Part shown: piece after piece, positions 1 to 8,088 of the stretch
How the letters are laid out: the number at the start of each line of letters is the position of its first letter
Numbering within the stretch: position 1 is the stretch's first letter
Origin: Acidobacteriota bacterium
Lineage (GTDB): Bacteria > Acidobacteriota > Blastocatellia > Pyrinomonadales > Pyrinomonadaceae
Assembly (NCBI GenBank): GCA_003222895.1
Contig: QHXI01000086.1
Location: 16,967-58,672 of the forward strand
Length of the DNA stretch: 41,706 bases
Direction: 5' to 3'
Position numbers and translations under genes: made by a program
Notes under the pieces: model-generated
Told to the model about the DNA's origin: nothing
The model's database searches: none
Seen by the model: only the letters and a program-made list of their open reading frames with translations

Positions 1-1897
1 GGGGGAAGTTCACACGCCGCGCTATCTCTTCGACGGTGCGCGCTGCGACGAGCTCCGAATCTTCGCCCATCGGGATGATCATTTCGTATTGGTCAGTTCT
101 CGCTGCTGAAGCCTCGCTCTTTTCAGATTTGATCCGCTCCGCGAGTAAACGAAATTGTTGAGCACTTGAGCTGAACGCATCGCGTTGCTTAAGCAGTTCG
201 CCGGCCTCTTCGGAGAATCCTTCGCGCGCGATTAGCCAGATGCGAAAACGATCAAAGCCGCTTTCGCTCGCCAGACTTGCCAGTCGATCGCACCACTCTT
301 CCGTCAACTCCCTGCTTGCCTCCAATTTCGAATCGATTTCCGCTGCGAGCCAAACGATTTCGTTTTCGTCCGTGTATTCCGCGGCTTCGAATCCATGCGC
401 GACGATGCATCGATTGGGATCGTAAGCGACCGTGTTCGAGTACGCCGAACATGCTGAGGAATGGACGACTTGCGGCAATCGAATCAGATCGGATTCAGCG
501 TCGAGTCCAGCATCGATCGTATCGGCGTCTTCGCCTTTGTAAGCAGCCGCAAATCGATCGTAATGCAAGAGCACCGCCGGAACGCTTTGACAATTGAACT
601 CCGGCGGCAGCCCGGCTAACCCAACCGCAGATTCACGCCGATACTTGCGGACCATCGTCTGCTGCGCGCGCTTCAGCGTTTCCAATAGTGTCATCGCGAC
701 AACTCTCGCGCGGAGCTCGCCGGCAACCTCGAGTTGATACTGAGCTCGCAGGTAATCGATCCATGCGGACGATTCAGTGTTGACTTCGATGAATGCGGCC
801 GTCGAATTCACCAACTCGTAAACGTGCAGGACTTCGATCAAACGTTCGAATTCGTTCGCGGCCAGGCCGAGACGTTTCTTCCATGCCCACAGTGATGATT
901 TGCGCGTCTCGCTCATCGCAGATTCGTGGAGCACGCGTATCAGTGTGCGTTTGGTTTGCGGGCTGTCAGCCACACTCCCGATGATTCGATCGAAATAGCG
1001 TTTGATGTGGCCACCCAACAATTCGTCGACGTAAAGTCGCTGGCAATTGAGGAAACTCGTCAATTGCGTGTTCGTCCCGCGGGCAGCACGCAAAAACTCG
1101 GCAATGTAGAACGGACTACCGCGAAGTTGCTGGACGATCAAATCGCGCGTTGATTGGTTGGCCTCGATTTCGTAGCGTCGCGCGAGGAGGTCAATCAGGC
1201 GGCTCGCATCTTCATCGCTGAGCCGATCGACGTGAAGGGTATTGTTTGTTTCACGATTGATGTTATTCGCGTCGTGAAGCAGCTCGCCGACTTGACGTCG
1301 TAGTCCCGCAATCGCGAATGGGCCATTCATCCGCATGACGGCTCGGCTCAGCTCGCGAGCAGTGTTCATTTCTTCACCAAACGGGTCCACGTCGATGCAG
1401 TCGATCAGCGGGTACGCAGTTCGACCTTCTACCGAAAGTCGATGCGGCAAGCCGAAGCAGAAATTAACGAAGTCACTCGCGGAAGCTGCTTCTCGCTCGA
1501 ACGCCTCGGTAAGATTCGCGATAAGTTCGTAATCAGCCGGCAGCGCAATTTCTGCAAGGTCGTGAAGCGTTAGCGGCGCTTCGCACAGCGATGGATCCAC
1601 GCGACGATACGCGACGAACTGCCGAAGCAGGGTCTTGAAAAAGCGGCGCGCCGTTTCAGTCGCCGATTCTTCGCCATGATTCAAAGCGAAATGGAGTGGG
1701 ATTGAGAAGCTGCGCTGCAGAAATAATTGGTCGTAAGCCTGGCCAAGCAATTCCGACCCGCCGGCGCCGGGCGCAGCCAACACTAAAACGCCCTGCGATT
1801 TTGCCGCAGATCCTTGTTGGGTTATCGCGCGCAGCTCGGCATCGCGGCCGATAAAGTCTGCGCGCGGAGTGCGGGCGAGTATCTGAGTCTGCTTCAT
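1..1897 (-). CDS. ATPase-like signalling protein with RsbW-like C-terminal start (partial)
   Basis: The frame starts at ATG 1897 and stays open to the left edge (about 632 codons), so the C-terminus is missing. Near residue 40 is a hydrophobic strand followed by APGAGGSELL, which looks like an AAA/STAND P-loop but has lost the Walker A Lys-Ser/Thr. The middle is helical and leucine-rich, as in STAND regulators. The last visible residues (IPMGEDSELVAARTVEEIA) resemble the first strand and helix of an RsbW/HATPase_c_2 anti-sigma kinase, which would continue outside the window. It follows the GGDEF gene by 17 bases, so the two are probably co-transcribed. I infer a regulatory protein that couples a degenerate nucleotide-binding module to a serine-kinase-like output. 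The partner is unknown, and the RsbW assignment rests on only about 25 residues. Confidence 0.6.
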   Translation of the reverse strand, partial: MKQTQILARTPRADFIGRDAELRAITQQGSAAKSQGVLVLAAPGAGGSELLGQAYDQLFLQRSFSIPLHFALNHGEESATETARRFFKTLLRQFVAYRRVDPSLCEAPLTLHDLAEIALPADYELIANLTEAFEREAASASDFVNFCFGLPHRLSVEGRTAYPLIDCIDVDPFGEEMNTARELSRAVMRMNGPFAIAGLRRQVGELLHDANNINRETNNTLHVDRLSDEDASRLIDLLARRYEIEANQSTRDLIVQQLRGSPFYIAEFLRAARGTNTQLTSFLNCQRLYVDELLGGHIKRYFDRIIGSVADSPQTKRTLIRVLHESAMSETRKSSLWAWKKRLGLAANEFERLIEVLHVYELVNSTAAFIEVNTESSAWIDYLRAQYQLEVAGELRARVVAMTLLETLKRAQQTMVRKYRRESAVGLAGLPPEFNCQSVPAVLLHYDRFAAAYKGEDADTIDAGLDAESDLIRLPQVVHSSACSAYSNTVAYDPNRCIVAHGFEAAEYTDENEIVWLAAEIDSKLEASRELTEEWCDRLASLASESGFDRFRIWLIAREGFSEEAGELLKQRDAFSSSAQQFRLLAERIKSEKSEASAARTDQYEMIIPMGEDSELVAARTVEEIARRVNFP

Positions 1898-1914
1898 CGC
1901 TTACGGTTGCGGAT

Positions 1915-3618
1915 TCATGTCGCCGCGGCACTGCCAGGTTGAGCGCCTTGATACGCATATGCCCGGTTCTTTCCGTGGTGCTTCGCGTGATAAAGGGCGC
2001 GATCCGCCGCGCGTACGATGGCTTCGGCTGAATCAAGTGTCGCCGAGAAAGTCGACAGACCAATGCTTACGCTTACGCTGCCGATTGGCTGCGTCTTGCC
2101 ATGCGGAAACGGCGTCGTCATGATCTTTCTGCGAATGCGATCGGCAATGACGCCGGCCTCTTCCAGACTTGTTTGCGGCAAAAGGATCGAAAATTCTTCG
2201 CCGCCATAACGCGATGCCACATCAACTTTGCGTAGCATTGCGCGCAGGCATTGCGCGGTGATTTCCAACGCCCGGTCGCCGGCCTGATGGCCATTGCGAT
2301 CGTTGTAGAGTTTGAAATCGTCGATGTCGATCATCATGAAGCTGAGCGGATAATTGTAACGCTTCGATCTGCTCAGTTCTTCGGCGAGCCGTGCTTCAAG
2401 ATAACGTCTGTTGTGCAGACCCGTAAGCGGGTCGGTGATCGACATCAACTGAAATTGATTCGCGCGTTGCTGCCACTCTGCGCGTTCCAACGCCAGAGCG
2501 ATCTGCGGCGCGACTACATCAATAATGCTCAAGTCGTGAATGTCGTATGCACCGCCACCGATCTTGTCGGCGAGATTTAGAACGCCGAAGCGGCGCTCGC
2601 CGATCGTGATCGGATAGCTGATAAATGATTTCGTTTTGTAGCGGCGCTCGGCCGGGCTGATTCGTCCCAACTCGTCGACGGTTGCAACCAGCGGGCGATT
2701 TTCGCGCATTACCGCTCCGGCGATTCCCTCGCCCACGGCGATGGGCCCAACGTCGGCGACCAATACCGGAATCCCACGCGCGGCAGTCATCGTCAAACGA
2801 TTAGCAGCTTCATCGAACAGAAGCAGCGAACCGCGCTCAGCTCCAACCAGATCGGCCGAACGCGCGACAATCGACTCATACGTTCGTGCCGGATCAGTGG
2901 CGTCTATTTGTTCGGCGAACTTGCGAATCGATTCAGCGAGACTGAAAGCCGTAGCAGTTTCCGCCGGCCGTGACTCCGTTATCGGCTCATCGAAGCTGTC
3001 GGATTCGATGGTTGCCACCGGTTTTTCAGATTCAATCGCAGGCTGCGCAGTGCCTGGCCGCGCGGTCTGAGTGAAATCCCGCGCTGCGCTGCTTATCCGC
3101 AGCGCCGCATGATCGAGATCGGCTTCGTCGGCGAAAATAACGTTTTGGAAAAACTCGTTCGAAAATACTGCCTGTAGGTCACCCGATCGAACCCGTTCTA
3201 CCAGTTCGCGATAATCAGAACTACGTACAAACGCCCGCCCGCCGATGACCGCCAGACCGCGCGCCGAATCGATTTCGATTGGCATGGCAAAGCATTGCAA
3301 CCCGGCGTGGCATCGATAGTGAGTAATTGTGCCAGCCGTGATTGCGCGCGCATGCGCTTCGCCGCAAAACGGATCGCAGAGTTTCACATGCTCAGGCGAA
3401 GACTGGATCGCCTGGCAGATCGAATTATTGTTGCTGACGGTTAACGCCGGCGGTTGATGACCCTCGACCAGCAAAAATGCTAATCCTGATGAGGCTGCGA
3501 TTTTTTCTTGAATCTCGCGCCATCCCCCGGGCTCGCGTTCCGGCAGCTCCTGGGGAATTGAGCGCTCGGCTTCGCCGCCGCTATTCTTTGACCGCGTTTT
3601 GGGGGTGGATCGCTTCAT
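1915..3618 (-). CDS. PocR-GAF-GGDEF diguanylate cyclase
   Basis: A 567-residue cytoplasmic protein predicted to make cyclic di-GMP from two GTP. Residues about 32-170 form a PocR-type ligand-sensing domain with a cysteine-rich pattern (CDPFC, then YRCHAGLQC). Residues about 235-380 form a GAF domain. The rest is a GGDEF domain with the active-site motif YGGEEF near residue 471. RKVD sits five residues before it, the expected spacing for the RxxD inhibitory site, so product feedback inhibition is likely. There is no membrane segment or signal peptide. ATG 3618 is supported by a promoter-like pair just upstream (3652-3680). It precedes the ATPase/RsbW-like gene in a probable two-gene operon. 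The PocR ligand is not evident from the sequence. Confidence 0.88.
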   Translation of the reverse strand: MKRSTPKTRSKNSGGEAERSIPQELPEREPGGWREIQEKIAASSGLAFLLVEGHQPPALTVSNNNSICQAIQSSPEHVKLCDPFCGEAHARAITAGTITHYRCHAGLQCFAMPIEIDSARGLAVIGGRAFVRSSDYRELVERVRSGDLQAVFSNEFFQNVIFADEADLDHAALRISSAARDFTQTARPGTAQPAIESEKPVATIESDSFDEPITESRPAETATAFSLAESIRKFAEQIDATDPARTYESIVARSADLVGAERGSLLLFDEAANRLTMTAARGIPVLVADVGPIAVGEGIAGAVMRENRPLVATVDELGRISPAERRYKTKSFISYPITIGERRFGVLNLADKIGGGAYDIHDLSIIDVVAPQIALALERAEWQQRANQFQLMSITDPLTGLHNRRYLEARLAEELSRSKRYNYPLSFMMIDIDDFKLYNDRNGHQAGDRALEITAQCLRAMLRKVDVASRYGGEEFSILLPQTSLEEAGVIADRIRRKIMTTPFPHGKTQPIGSVSVSIGLSTFSATLDSAEAIVRAADRALYHAKHHGKNRAYAYQGAQPGSAAAT

Positions 3619-3644
3619 TGACTCGACTTACTGAGACCGGCGAT

Positions 3645-3680
3645 TTCTGCGAGTATAGGTTTGAACCCATGCTTCGCCAA
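3645..3680 (-). promoter_or_regulatory. Predicted sigma70-type promoter for the GGDEF operon
   Basis: Reading the minus strand, TTGGCG (3680-3675) and TATACT (3657-3652) are separated by 17 bases. This would start transcription about 27 bases before the ATG at 3618. It rests on consensus match and spacing only. Confidence 0.4.
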
Positions 3681-3775
3681 CTGCTTATCGGAGCACACGC
3701 CTAGCCGAAGGCCAGGCAAAACGCCCAAACGAATTCAGTTCACATTCTCCGTAAACGACTAATAGGCTGAGGTTT

Positions 3776-4840
3776 TCACGCTGAATGAGCGATTGAGGCA
3801 AGGCGTAGACCCGGCGCGTCGCCCGGCCGTACTCGCTCGATGTCCGGTTCGGCCGCGCTGATTCGAATGCAAGCCGCAAAGTGATTTGGTTTGATTTGGA
3901 CCAGTTGAGGCTCAACATCGCGACATGCGTCAATCGCGTAAGGGCAGCGAGTACGAAACCGGCAGCCGCTCGGAGGATTAATCGACGAGGGCACATCGCC
4001 CGTCAGCACGATGCGTCGCCGCGCCGTCTCAACTTTCGGATCGGCCACGGGCACGGCGGAGATAAGCGCTTTCGTGTAGGGCATGAGCGGATTTGCATAA
4101 ATTGACCGTGCTTCGGCGAGTTCGACGATCTTTCCCAGATACATCACGGCAATTCGATCGGAAACATGACGCACCGCACGCAGGTCGTGCGAGATGAATA
4201 GATAGGTTAGCCGTTTCTGGTTGCGCAGACGCGCGAGCAAATTCATGATTTGCGCTTGGATCGAAACGTCCAGCGCAGAAATCGGTTCATCCGCAACGAT
4301 GAATTCAGGATCAACCGCGAGCGCCCGAGCGATGCCAATTCGCTGTCGCTGACCGCCTGAGAATTCGTGTGGATATCGCTTAAGGAACCGCGTGCTCAAT
4401 CCGACCATATCCATCAATTCCCGCACCCGGCGTTTTCTCTCGTCGCCGCTCGCCAGACGAAATGTTTCGAGCGGCTCTCCGATAATTTGGCTGACCGTCA
4501 TCCGCGGATTCAATGAAGCATATGGATCCTGGAAAATTATTTGGAGCTTGCGCCGTTGCGCGCGCATCTGGGAATTCGAGAGTTGCGCGAGATCCTGATC
4601 GCGAAAAAGGATTTGACCGGAGGTTGGTTCAGTCAACCGCAGAATCGCTCGCCCCAGAGTTGTTTTGCCGCAACCGGATTCGCCGACCAGACCCAAAGTC
4701 TCGCCAGAATGAATCGAGAGATCGACGCCATCGACGGCTCTCAAAACCTGTTTGGATCGACTGAACAGTCCCCGACCAGCGACTGGAAAGTGGACTTTCA
4801 AATCTTTGATAGAAATCAGTGGCTGTGCGATCTCGTTCAT
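3776..4840 (-). CDS. oppF: Oligopeptide ABC transporter ATP-binding protein (OppF-like)
   Basis: One of two ATPases powering peptide uptake at the inner face of the membrane. I chose ATG 4840 (354 aa, beginning MNEIAQPLI) because its ATG overlaps the TGA of the preceding oppD by four bases; a longer open frame to 4978 has no family support. Walker [13 protein letters not shown] signature FSGGQ, Walker B FIVADEP and the switch ISHD are all present. The C-terminal oligo_HPY region has the cysteine pattern (GCRF..RCPYA..C..AAC) seen in OppF/DppF proteins, which in some homologues binds an iron-sulfur cluster. It is the last gene of the opp operon. The specificity call (oligopeptide rather than dipeptide) is uncertain. 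Confidence 0.9.
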   Translation of the reverse strand: MNEIAQPLISIKDLKVHFPVAGRGLFSRSKQVLRAVDGVDLSIHSGETLGLVGESGCGKTTLGRAILRLTEPTSGQILFRDQDLAQLSNSQMRAQRRKLQIIFQDPYASLNPRMTVSQIIGEPLETFRLASGDERKRRVRELMDMVGLSTRFLKRYPHEFSGGQRQRIGIARALAVDPEFIVADEPISALDVSIQAQIMNLLARLRNQKRLTYLFISHDLRAVRHVSDRIAVMYLGKIVELAEARSIYANPLMPYTKALISAVPVADPKVETARRRIVLTGDVPSSINPPSGCRFRTRCPYAIDACRDVEPQLVQIKPNHFAACIRISAAEPDIERVRPGDAPGLRLASIAHSA

Positions 4841-5844
4841 CGAGTTGCGCCTGTCTCGGCGTACACCTCGTTTGCAAAGTGGCAGAGCGATTGATGACTG
4901 GGCGTCAGTTGCACAAACGGAGGAAACTCTTTCTGGCAAACTTCTTCGGCACGCTCGCAGCGTGACGCAAACGGACAACCGGGTGGCAGGTGCGCGAGGT
5001 CCGGCGGCTGCCCGGGAATTTGATACAGCGTTCCCTCATCCTCAGTCGGATCAGGCACAGAACGCAACAGGCCGCGCGTGTACGGATTACCCGGGCGCTC
5101 GAATAATTCTCTCGTCGGCGCTTGCTCGAATACTCTTCCCGCGTACATCACGATAACGTGATCGGTCATGCCGGCGATTACGCCGAGGTCATGCGTGATC
5201 AAGATGACGCTCGCGCCGGTCTCGGACTTTAACTGTTTAATTAGCTCGAGAATCTGCGCCTGAATCGTGACATCCAGCGCAGTCGTTGGCTCGTCGGCAA
5301 TCAACAGCTCAGGTTGACATGACAGAGCCATCGCGATTATCACGCGCTGGCGCATACCACCTGAAAATTCGTGCGGATAACTGTCGACGCGTTCAGCGGC
5401 ATCGGGAATTCCGACGTGCTCGAGCATTGCGATCGCGTGCGCGCGCGCCTGTCGTTTGGTGTGGCCGAGATGAAGTTGCGTTACTTCCATCAACTGTTTT
5501 GACACTCGCATAAACGGATTCAGCGACGTCATCGGATCCTGGAAGATCATTGCGATCCGCTTACCGCGAAGCGCGCGAATTTCAGACGGCGAAAGTCTCA
5601 GCACATCGCGTCCGTCAAAGCTAATCGAGCCGGAAGCGATCTTGCCCGGCGGTTCTGGAATCAAACGCATCAACGAAAGATTCGCCACCGACTTGCCTGA
5701 GCCTGACTCGCCGACGATGCCCAGCGTTTCGCCGCGTTTCACGTCAAAACTGATTCCGTCGACAGCTCGCACACTGCCGTCTTCCGTTTCGAAATAGACG
5801 CGAAGGTCTCGAACGCTCAGCAGATTTCCATTGTCGTCACTCAT
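4837..5844 (-). CDS. oppD: Oligopeptide ABC transporter ATP-binding protein (OppD-like)
   Basis: A 335-residue ABC ATPase that pairs with the OppF-like protein. Motifs: Walker A GESGSGKS near residue 43, Q-loop FQDP, signature FSGGM, Walker B LLIADEP, switch ITHD, and the C-terminal oligo_HPY domain with its cysteine set ([15 protein letters not shown]). The ATG at 5844 lies 6 bases after the oppC stop, and its own TGA overlaps the oppF start in an ATGA junction, so the three are translationally linked. Length is normal and no residue is missing. Confidence 0.92.
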   Translation of the reverse strand: MSDDNGNLLSVRDLRVYFETEDGSVRAVDGISFDVKRGETLGIVGESGSGKSVANLSLMRLIPEPPGKIASGSISFDGRDVLRLSPSEIRALRGKRIAMIFQDPMTSLNPFMRVSKQLMEVTQLHLGHTKRQARAHAIAMLEHVGIPDAAERVDSYPHEFSGGMRQRVIIAMALSCQPELLIADEPTTALDVTIQAQILELIKQLKSETGASVILITHDLGVIAGMTDHVIVMYAGRVFEQAPTRELFERPGNPYTRGLLRSVPDPTEDEGTLYQIPGQPPDLAHLPPGCPFASRCERAEEVCQKEFPPFVQLTPSHQSLCHFANEVYAETGATR

Positions 5845-5850
5845 TGTTCT

Positions 5851-6879
5851 TCAGTCGCGTCGCGCCTGCGGATCGAGCGCATCGCGCAAACCGTCTCCGA
5901 CAAAGTTCAGCGAGAAAAGCATCAATGCCATCGTCAATCCCGGAAAGATCAACTGCCAGGGATAGACGGCAAGATTCTGCGCGCCCTCCGCGGCGAGACT
6001 TCCCCATGACACCCGCGGTGAGCGAACGCCAAGACCGAGAAAAGAAAGAAAGGCTTCGCTCAACATCACGGTTGGAATCGTCAGGGTCGCATAGACGATC
6101 ACTGGCCCAAGGGCATTTGGAACTAAATGTCGAAAGATAATTTTCGGCGTCGATACTCCCGTTGCGCGCGCCGCCAAAACGAATTCCTGATTCTTGAGCG
6201 ACATGATCTGGCCGCGCACGATGCGCGCCATCGTCAGCCACGATACTGCGCCAAGCGCGAAGAATAACTGCGCGAGTTGTGCCGTTGGCGTCTTCGCGGG
6301 TAACAGCGCCAGCAGAACGATTACAATGATCACGTATGGCAACGAATAAAGCACGTCGACGATTCGCATCATCAACTCGTCCAGTCGCCCGCCCGCATAA
6401 CCTGCGATCGCGCCATACGAAACGCCGATTATCAGCGAGACCAAAGTTGCGATCAGCGCAACCATCAGAGAAATTTGCCCACCGGAGAGTACTCGCGCCA
6501 GAATGTCACGGCCTGCTGAGTCGGTCCCCATCGGGTGCGCGAACGAGAATCGGCCATCTGGCCCACGAAACGGCGGAAATGATTTCAGCAGTGAAGCGTC
6601 TTTGGGAATTGCGTCGTATGCATAACCAGTCGTGCGTTGGATAACCGTCGGGCCGATTAGCGAACCCAACACAACCAGAATAACGACGACCATTCCGAAC
6701 ACAGCCAACTTGTTTTTCAACAAGCGCCGCCAGGCGTCGCGCCAAAGCGAGCTGCCTGAAACAACTCTTCCCGTCAGGAGTTCTGCCACGTCTCGTTCAG
6801 CAACAGCGTACTCTGGGCCGATGTGCAGATCTGCCGAATCAATTTGACCGCGATCGTCTTTTTGCGGGTTCTGTTCCAT
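5851..6879 (-). CDS. oppC: Oligopeptide ABC transporter permease (OppC-like)
   Basis: A membrane permease of the BPD_transp_1 family (342 aa). After a cytosolic N-terminus of about 50 residues comes the OppC N-terminal segment, then DSAGRDILARVLSGG and five further membrane helices. The EAA loop that contacts the ATPase (around AARATGVSTPKIIFRHLVPN) is intact. I chose ATG 6879; an in-frame TTG two codons earlier (6885) is the alternative. It lies between oppB and oppD in the usual order and has normal length. Confidence 0.9.
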   Translation of the reverse strand: MEQNPQKDDRGQIDSADLHIGPEYAVAERDVAELLTGRVVSGSSLWRDAWRRLLKNKLAVFGMVVVILVVLGSLIGPTVIQRTTGYAYDAIPKDASLLKSFPPFRGPDGRFSFAHPMGTDSAGRDILARVLSGGQISLMVALIATLVSLIIGVSYGAIAGYAGGRLDELMMRIVDVLYSLPYVIIVIVLLALLPAKTPTAQLAQLFFALGAVSWLTMARIVRGQIMSLKNQEFVLAARATGVSTPKIIFRHLVPNALGPVIVYATLTIPTVMLSEAFLSFLGLGVRSPRVSWGSLAAEGAQNLAVYPWQLIFPGLTMALMLFSLNFVGDGLRDALDPQARRD

Positions 6880-6910
6880 GAACAATCACAACTCGACAAC
6901 TTGTGCTAAG

Positions 6911-7831
6911 TCAATATCGAATTCGCGGATCGATGAACGCGTACGAAATGTCGACCAGCAGATTGAAAACCAGGACCGAAATGGCGATGAATGCAACGAT
7001 GCCGATAATTAGCGGCTCGTCGCGATTGAAACACGCGTTGATGAAATAGTTGCCCAGGCCCGGCAACGCGAAGACGCGTTCGACCACGACCGTGCCGGTA
7101 ATCAAAAACGCCAGCGCGGGTCCAGAGAATGAAACGACCGGCAGCAAACCGCCGCGCAACGCGTGACGTGTGACGACTTGTCGCTCGCTCAATCCTTTCG
7201 CTCGGGCGGTGCGAATGTAGTCTGAGCCCATCACTTCAAGCATTCCCGATCGCGTCAGCCGCGCGATGTAGGCGATATAGATTGCCGATAGAGTCAGCGC
7301 CGGCAACACCAGGCTCTTACTTGGGAAGCCATTCCAGAGCGCGGGCGGAAACCAAAACAACGTTAACGAAAACAGAAGCACGAGCAGCGGGCCAAGGACA
7401 AAATTCGGAATCGAGATTCCCAGCATCGCCAGCGTCATGCTTGCGTAATCGAGCCAAGAATTCGGTTTGAGCGCCGCAAGCGTTCCCATGATGATGCCGA
7501 CGAGCAGTGCGATCAGATAAGCCGTGATACCGAGGGTTGCTGAAACGGGAAGCCCGCGCAGCAAAATTTGATTCACTGATTGACCTTCGTATTTCAGCGA
7601 ATTACCGAAATCGAAACGGCCAATGTTCTTCAACACTTTTCCGTACTGCACATACCAGGGCTTGTCGAGCCCATACTTTTCTCGCAGGTTCTTCTCAACT
7701 GCGGGCGCCAATTTCTTTTCGCCGCTGTAGAAATTTCCCGGAGCCAGCCGCACCAGCACCCACGTGAGTGAGACGATGATGAATAGCATCGGAACGATGA
7801 CGATGACACGGCGGATGATGAAGCGAAGCAT
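6911..7831 (-). CDS. oppB: Oligopeptide ABC transporter permease (OppB-like)
   Basis: A 306-residue inner-membrane permease, the partner of OppC. The first helix (residues 7-27) is followed by the OppB periplasmic region (REKYGLDKPWYVQYGK) and five more helices. The EAA loop DYIRTARAKGLSERQVVTRH near residues 205-225 is intact, and the typical GTVVVERVFALPGLG and final DPRIRY are present. The gene begins three bases after the displaced oppA stop at 7835, so expression may depend on read-through from oppA. Family and role are clear; the transported peptide class is not. Confidence 0.92.
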   Translation of the reverse strand: MLRFIIRRVIVIVPMLFIIVSLTWVLVRLAPGNFYSGEKKLAPAVEKNLREKYGLDKPWYVQYGKVLKNIGRFDFGNSLKYEGQSVNQILLRGLPVSATLGITAYLIALLVGIIMGTLAALKPNSWLDYASMTLAMLGISIPNFVLGPLLVLLFSLTLFWFPPALWNGFPSKSLVLPALTLSAIYIAYIARLTRSGMLEVMGSDYIRTARAKGLSERQVVTRHALRGGLLPVVSFSGPALAFLITGTVVVERVFALPGLGNYFINACFNRDEPLIIGIVAFIAISVLVFNLLVDISYAFIDPRIRY

Positions 7832-7834
7832 CTT

Positions 7835-8088
7835 TCAGTTACTCATACTCGGCATTCCGTAATCCCACTTGCTCTGATCGCGTTCGATATAAGCAAACTT
7901 CCACGGATGAAGCATTGCGGGATTCGGATAGAACCCTTTCAGATAAGGTTTCTTCAGCGAGCGCGTGGCGCCAACGGTCAAAGGAATCACGGGCTGCGCG
8001 TCCAGCAGCAGTTGTTCAGCCTGAGCCAATAGTTGATAACGTTGCTGATGATCGACTGTGCGATTGGCTTCGTCGAGCAGCGCGACGT
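7835..8088 (-). pseudogene. oppA: Displaced C-terminal end of OppA (out of frame)
   Basis: This stretch encodes the normal C-terminus of the peptide-binding protein but in a different frame from the main oppA frame. It reads YVALLDEANRTVDHQQRY and continues through QPVIPLTV, KKPYLKGFYPNP and WKFAYIERDQSKWDYGMPSMSN to TGA 7835-7837. That matches how OppA proteins end. It has no start signal of its own. It joins the main frame at about 8087-8091, where family members have roughly 25-40 additional residues. A second copy of a real gene is unlikely because the homology is collinear. Confidence 0.8.

Noticed and set aside
1656-2063. 135-codon minus-strand frame spanning the start of the ATPase gene and the end of the GGDEF gene
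   Set aside because: Out of frame with both recognised genes and without family features.
4841-4978. Longer N-terminus for OppF
   Set aside because: The additional residues overlap oppD in another frame and do not resemble OppF. The ATGA junction supports the shorter form.
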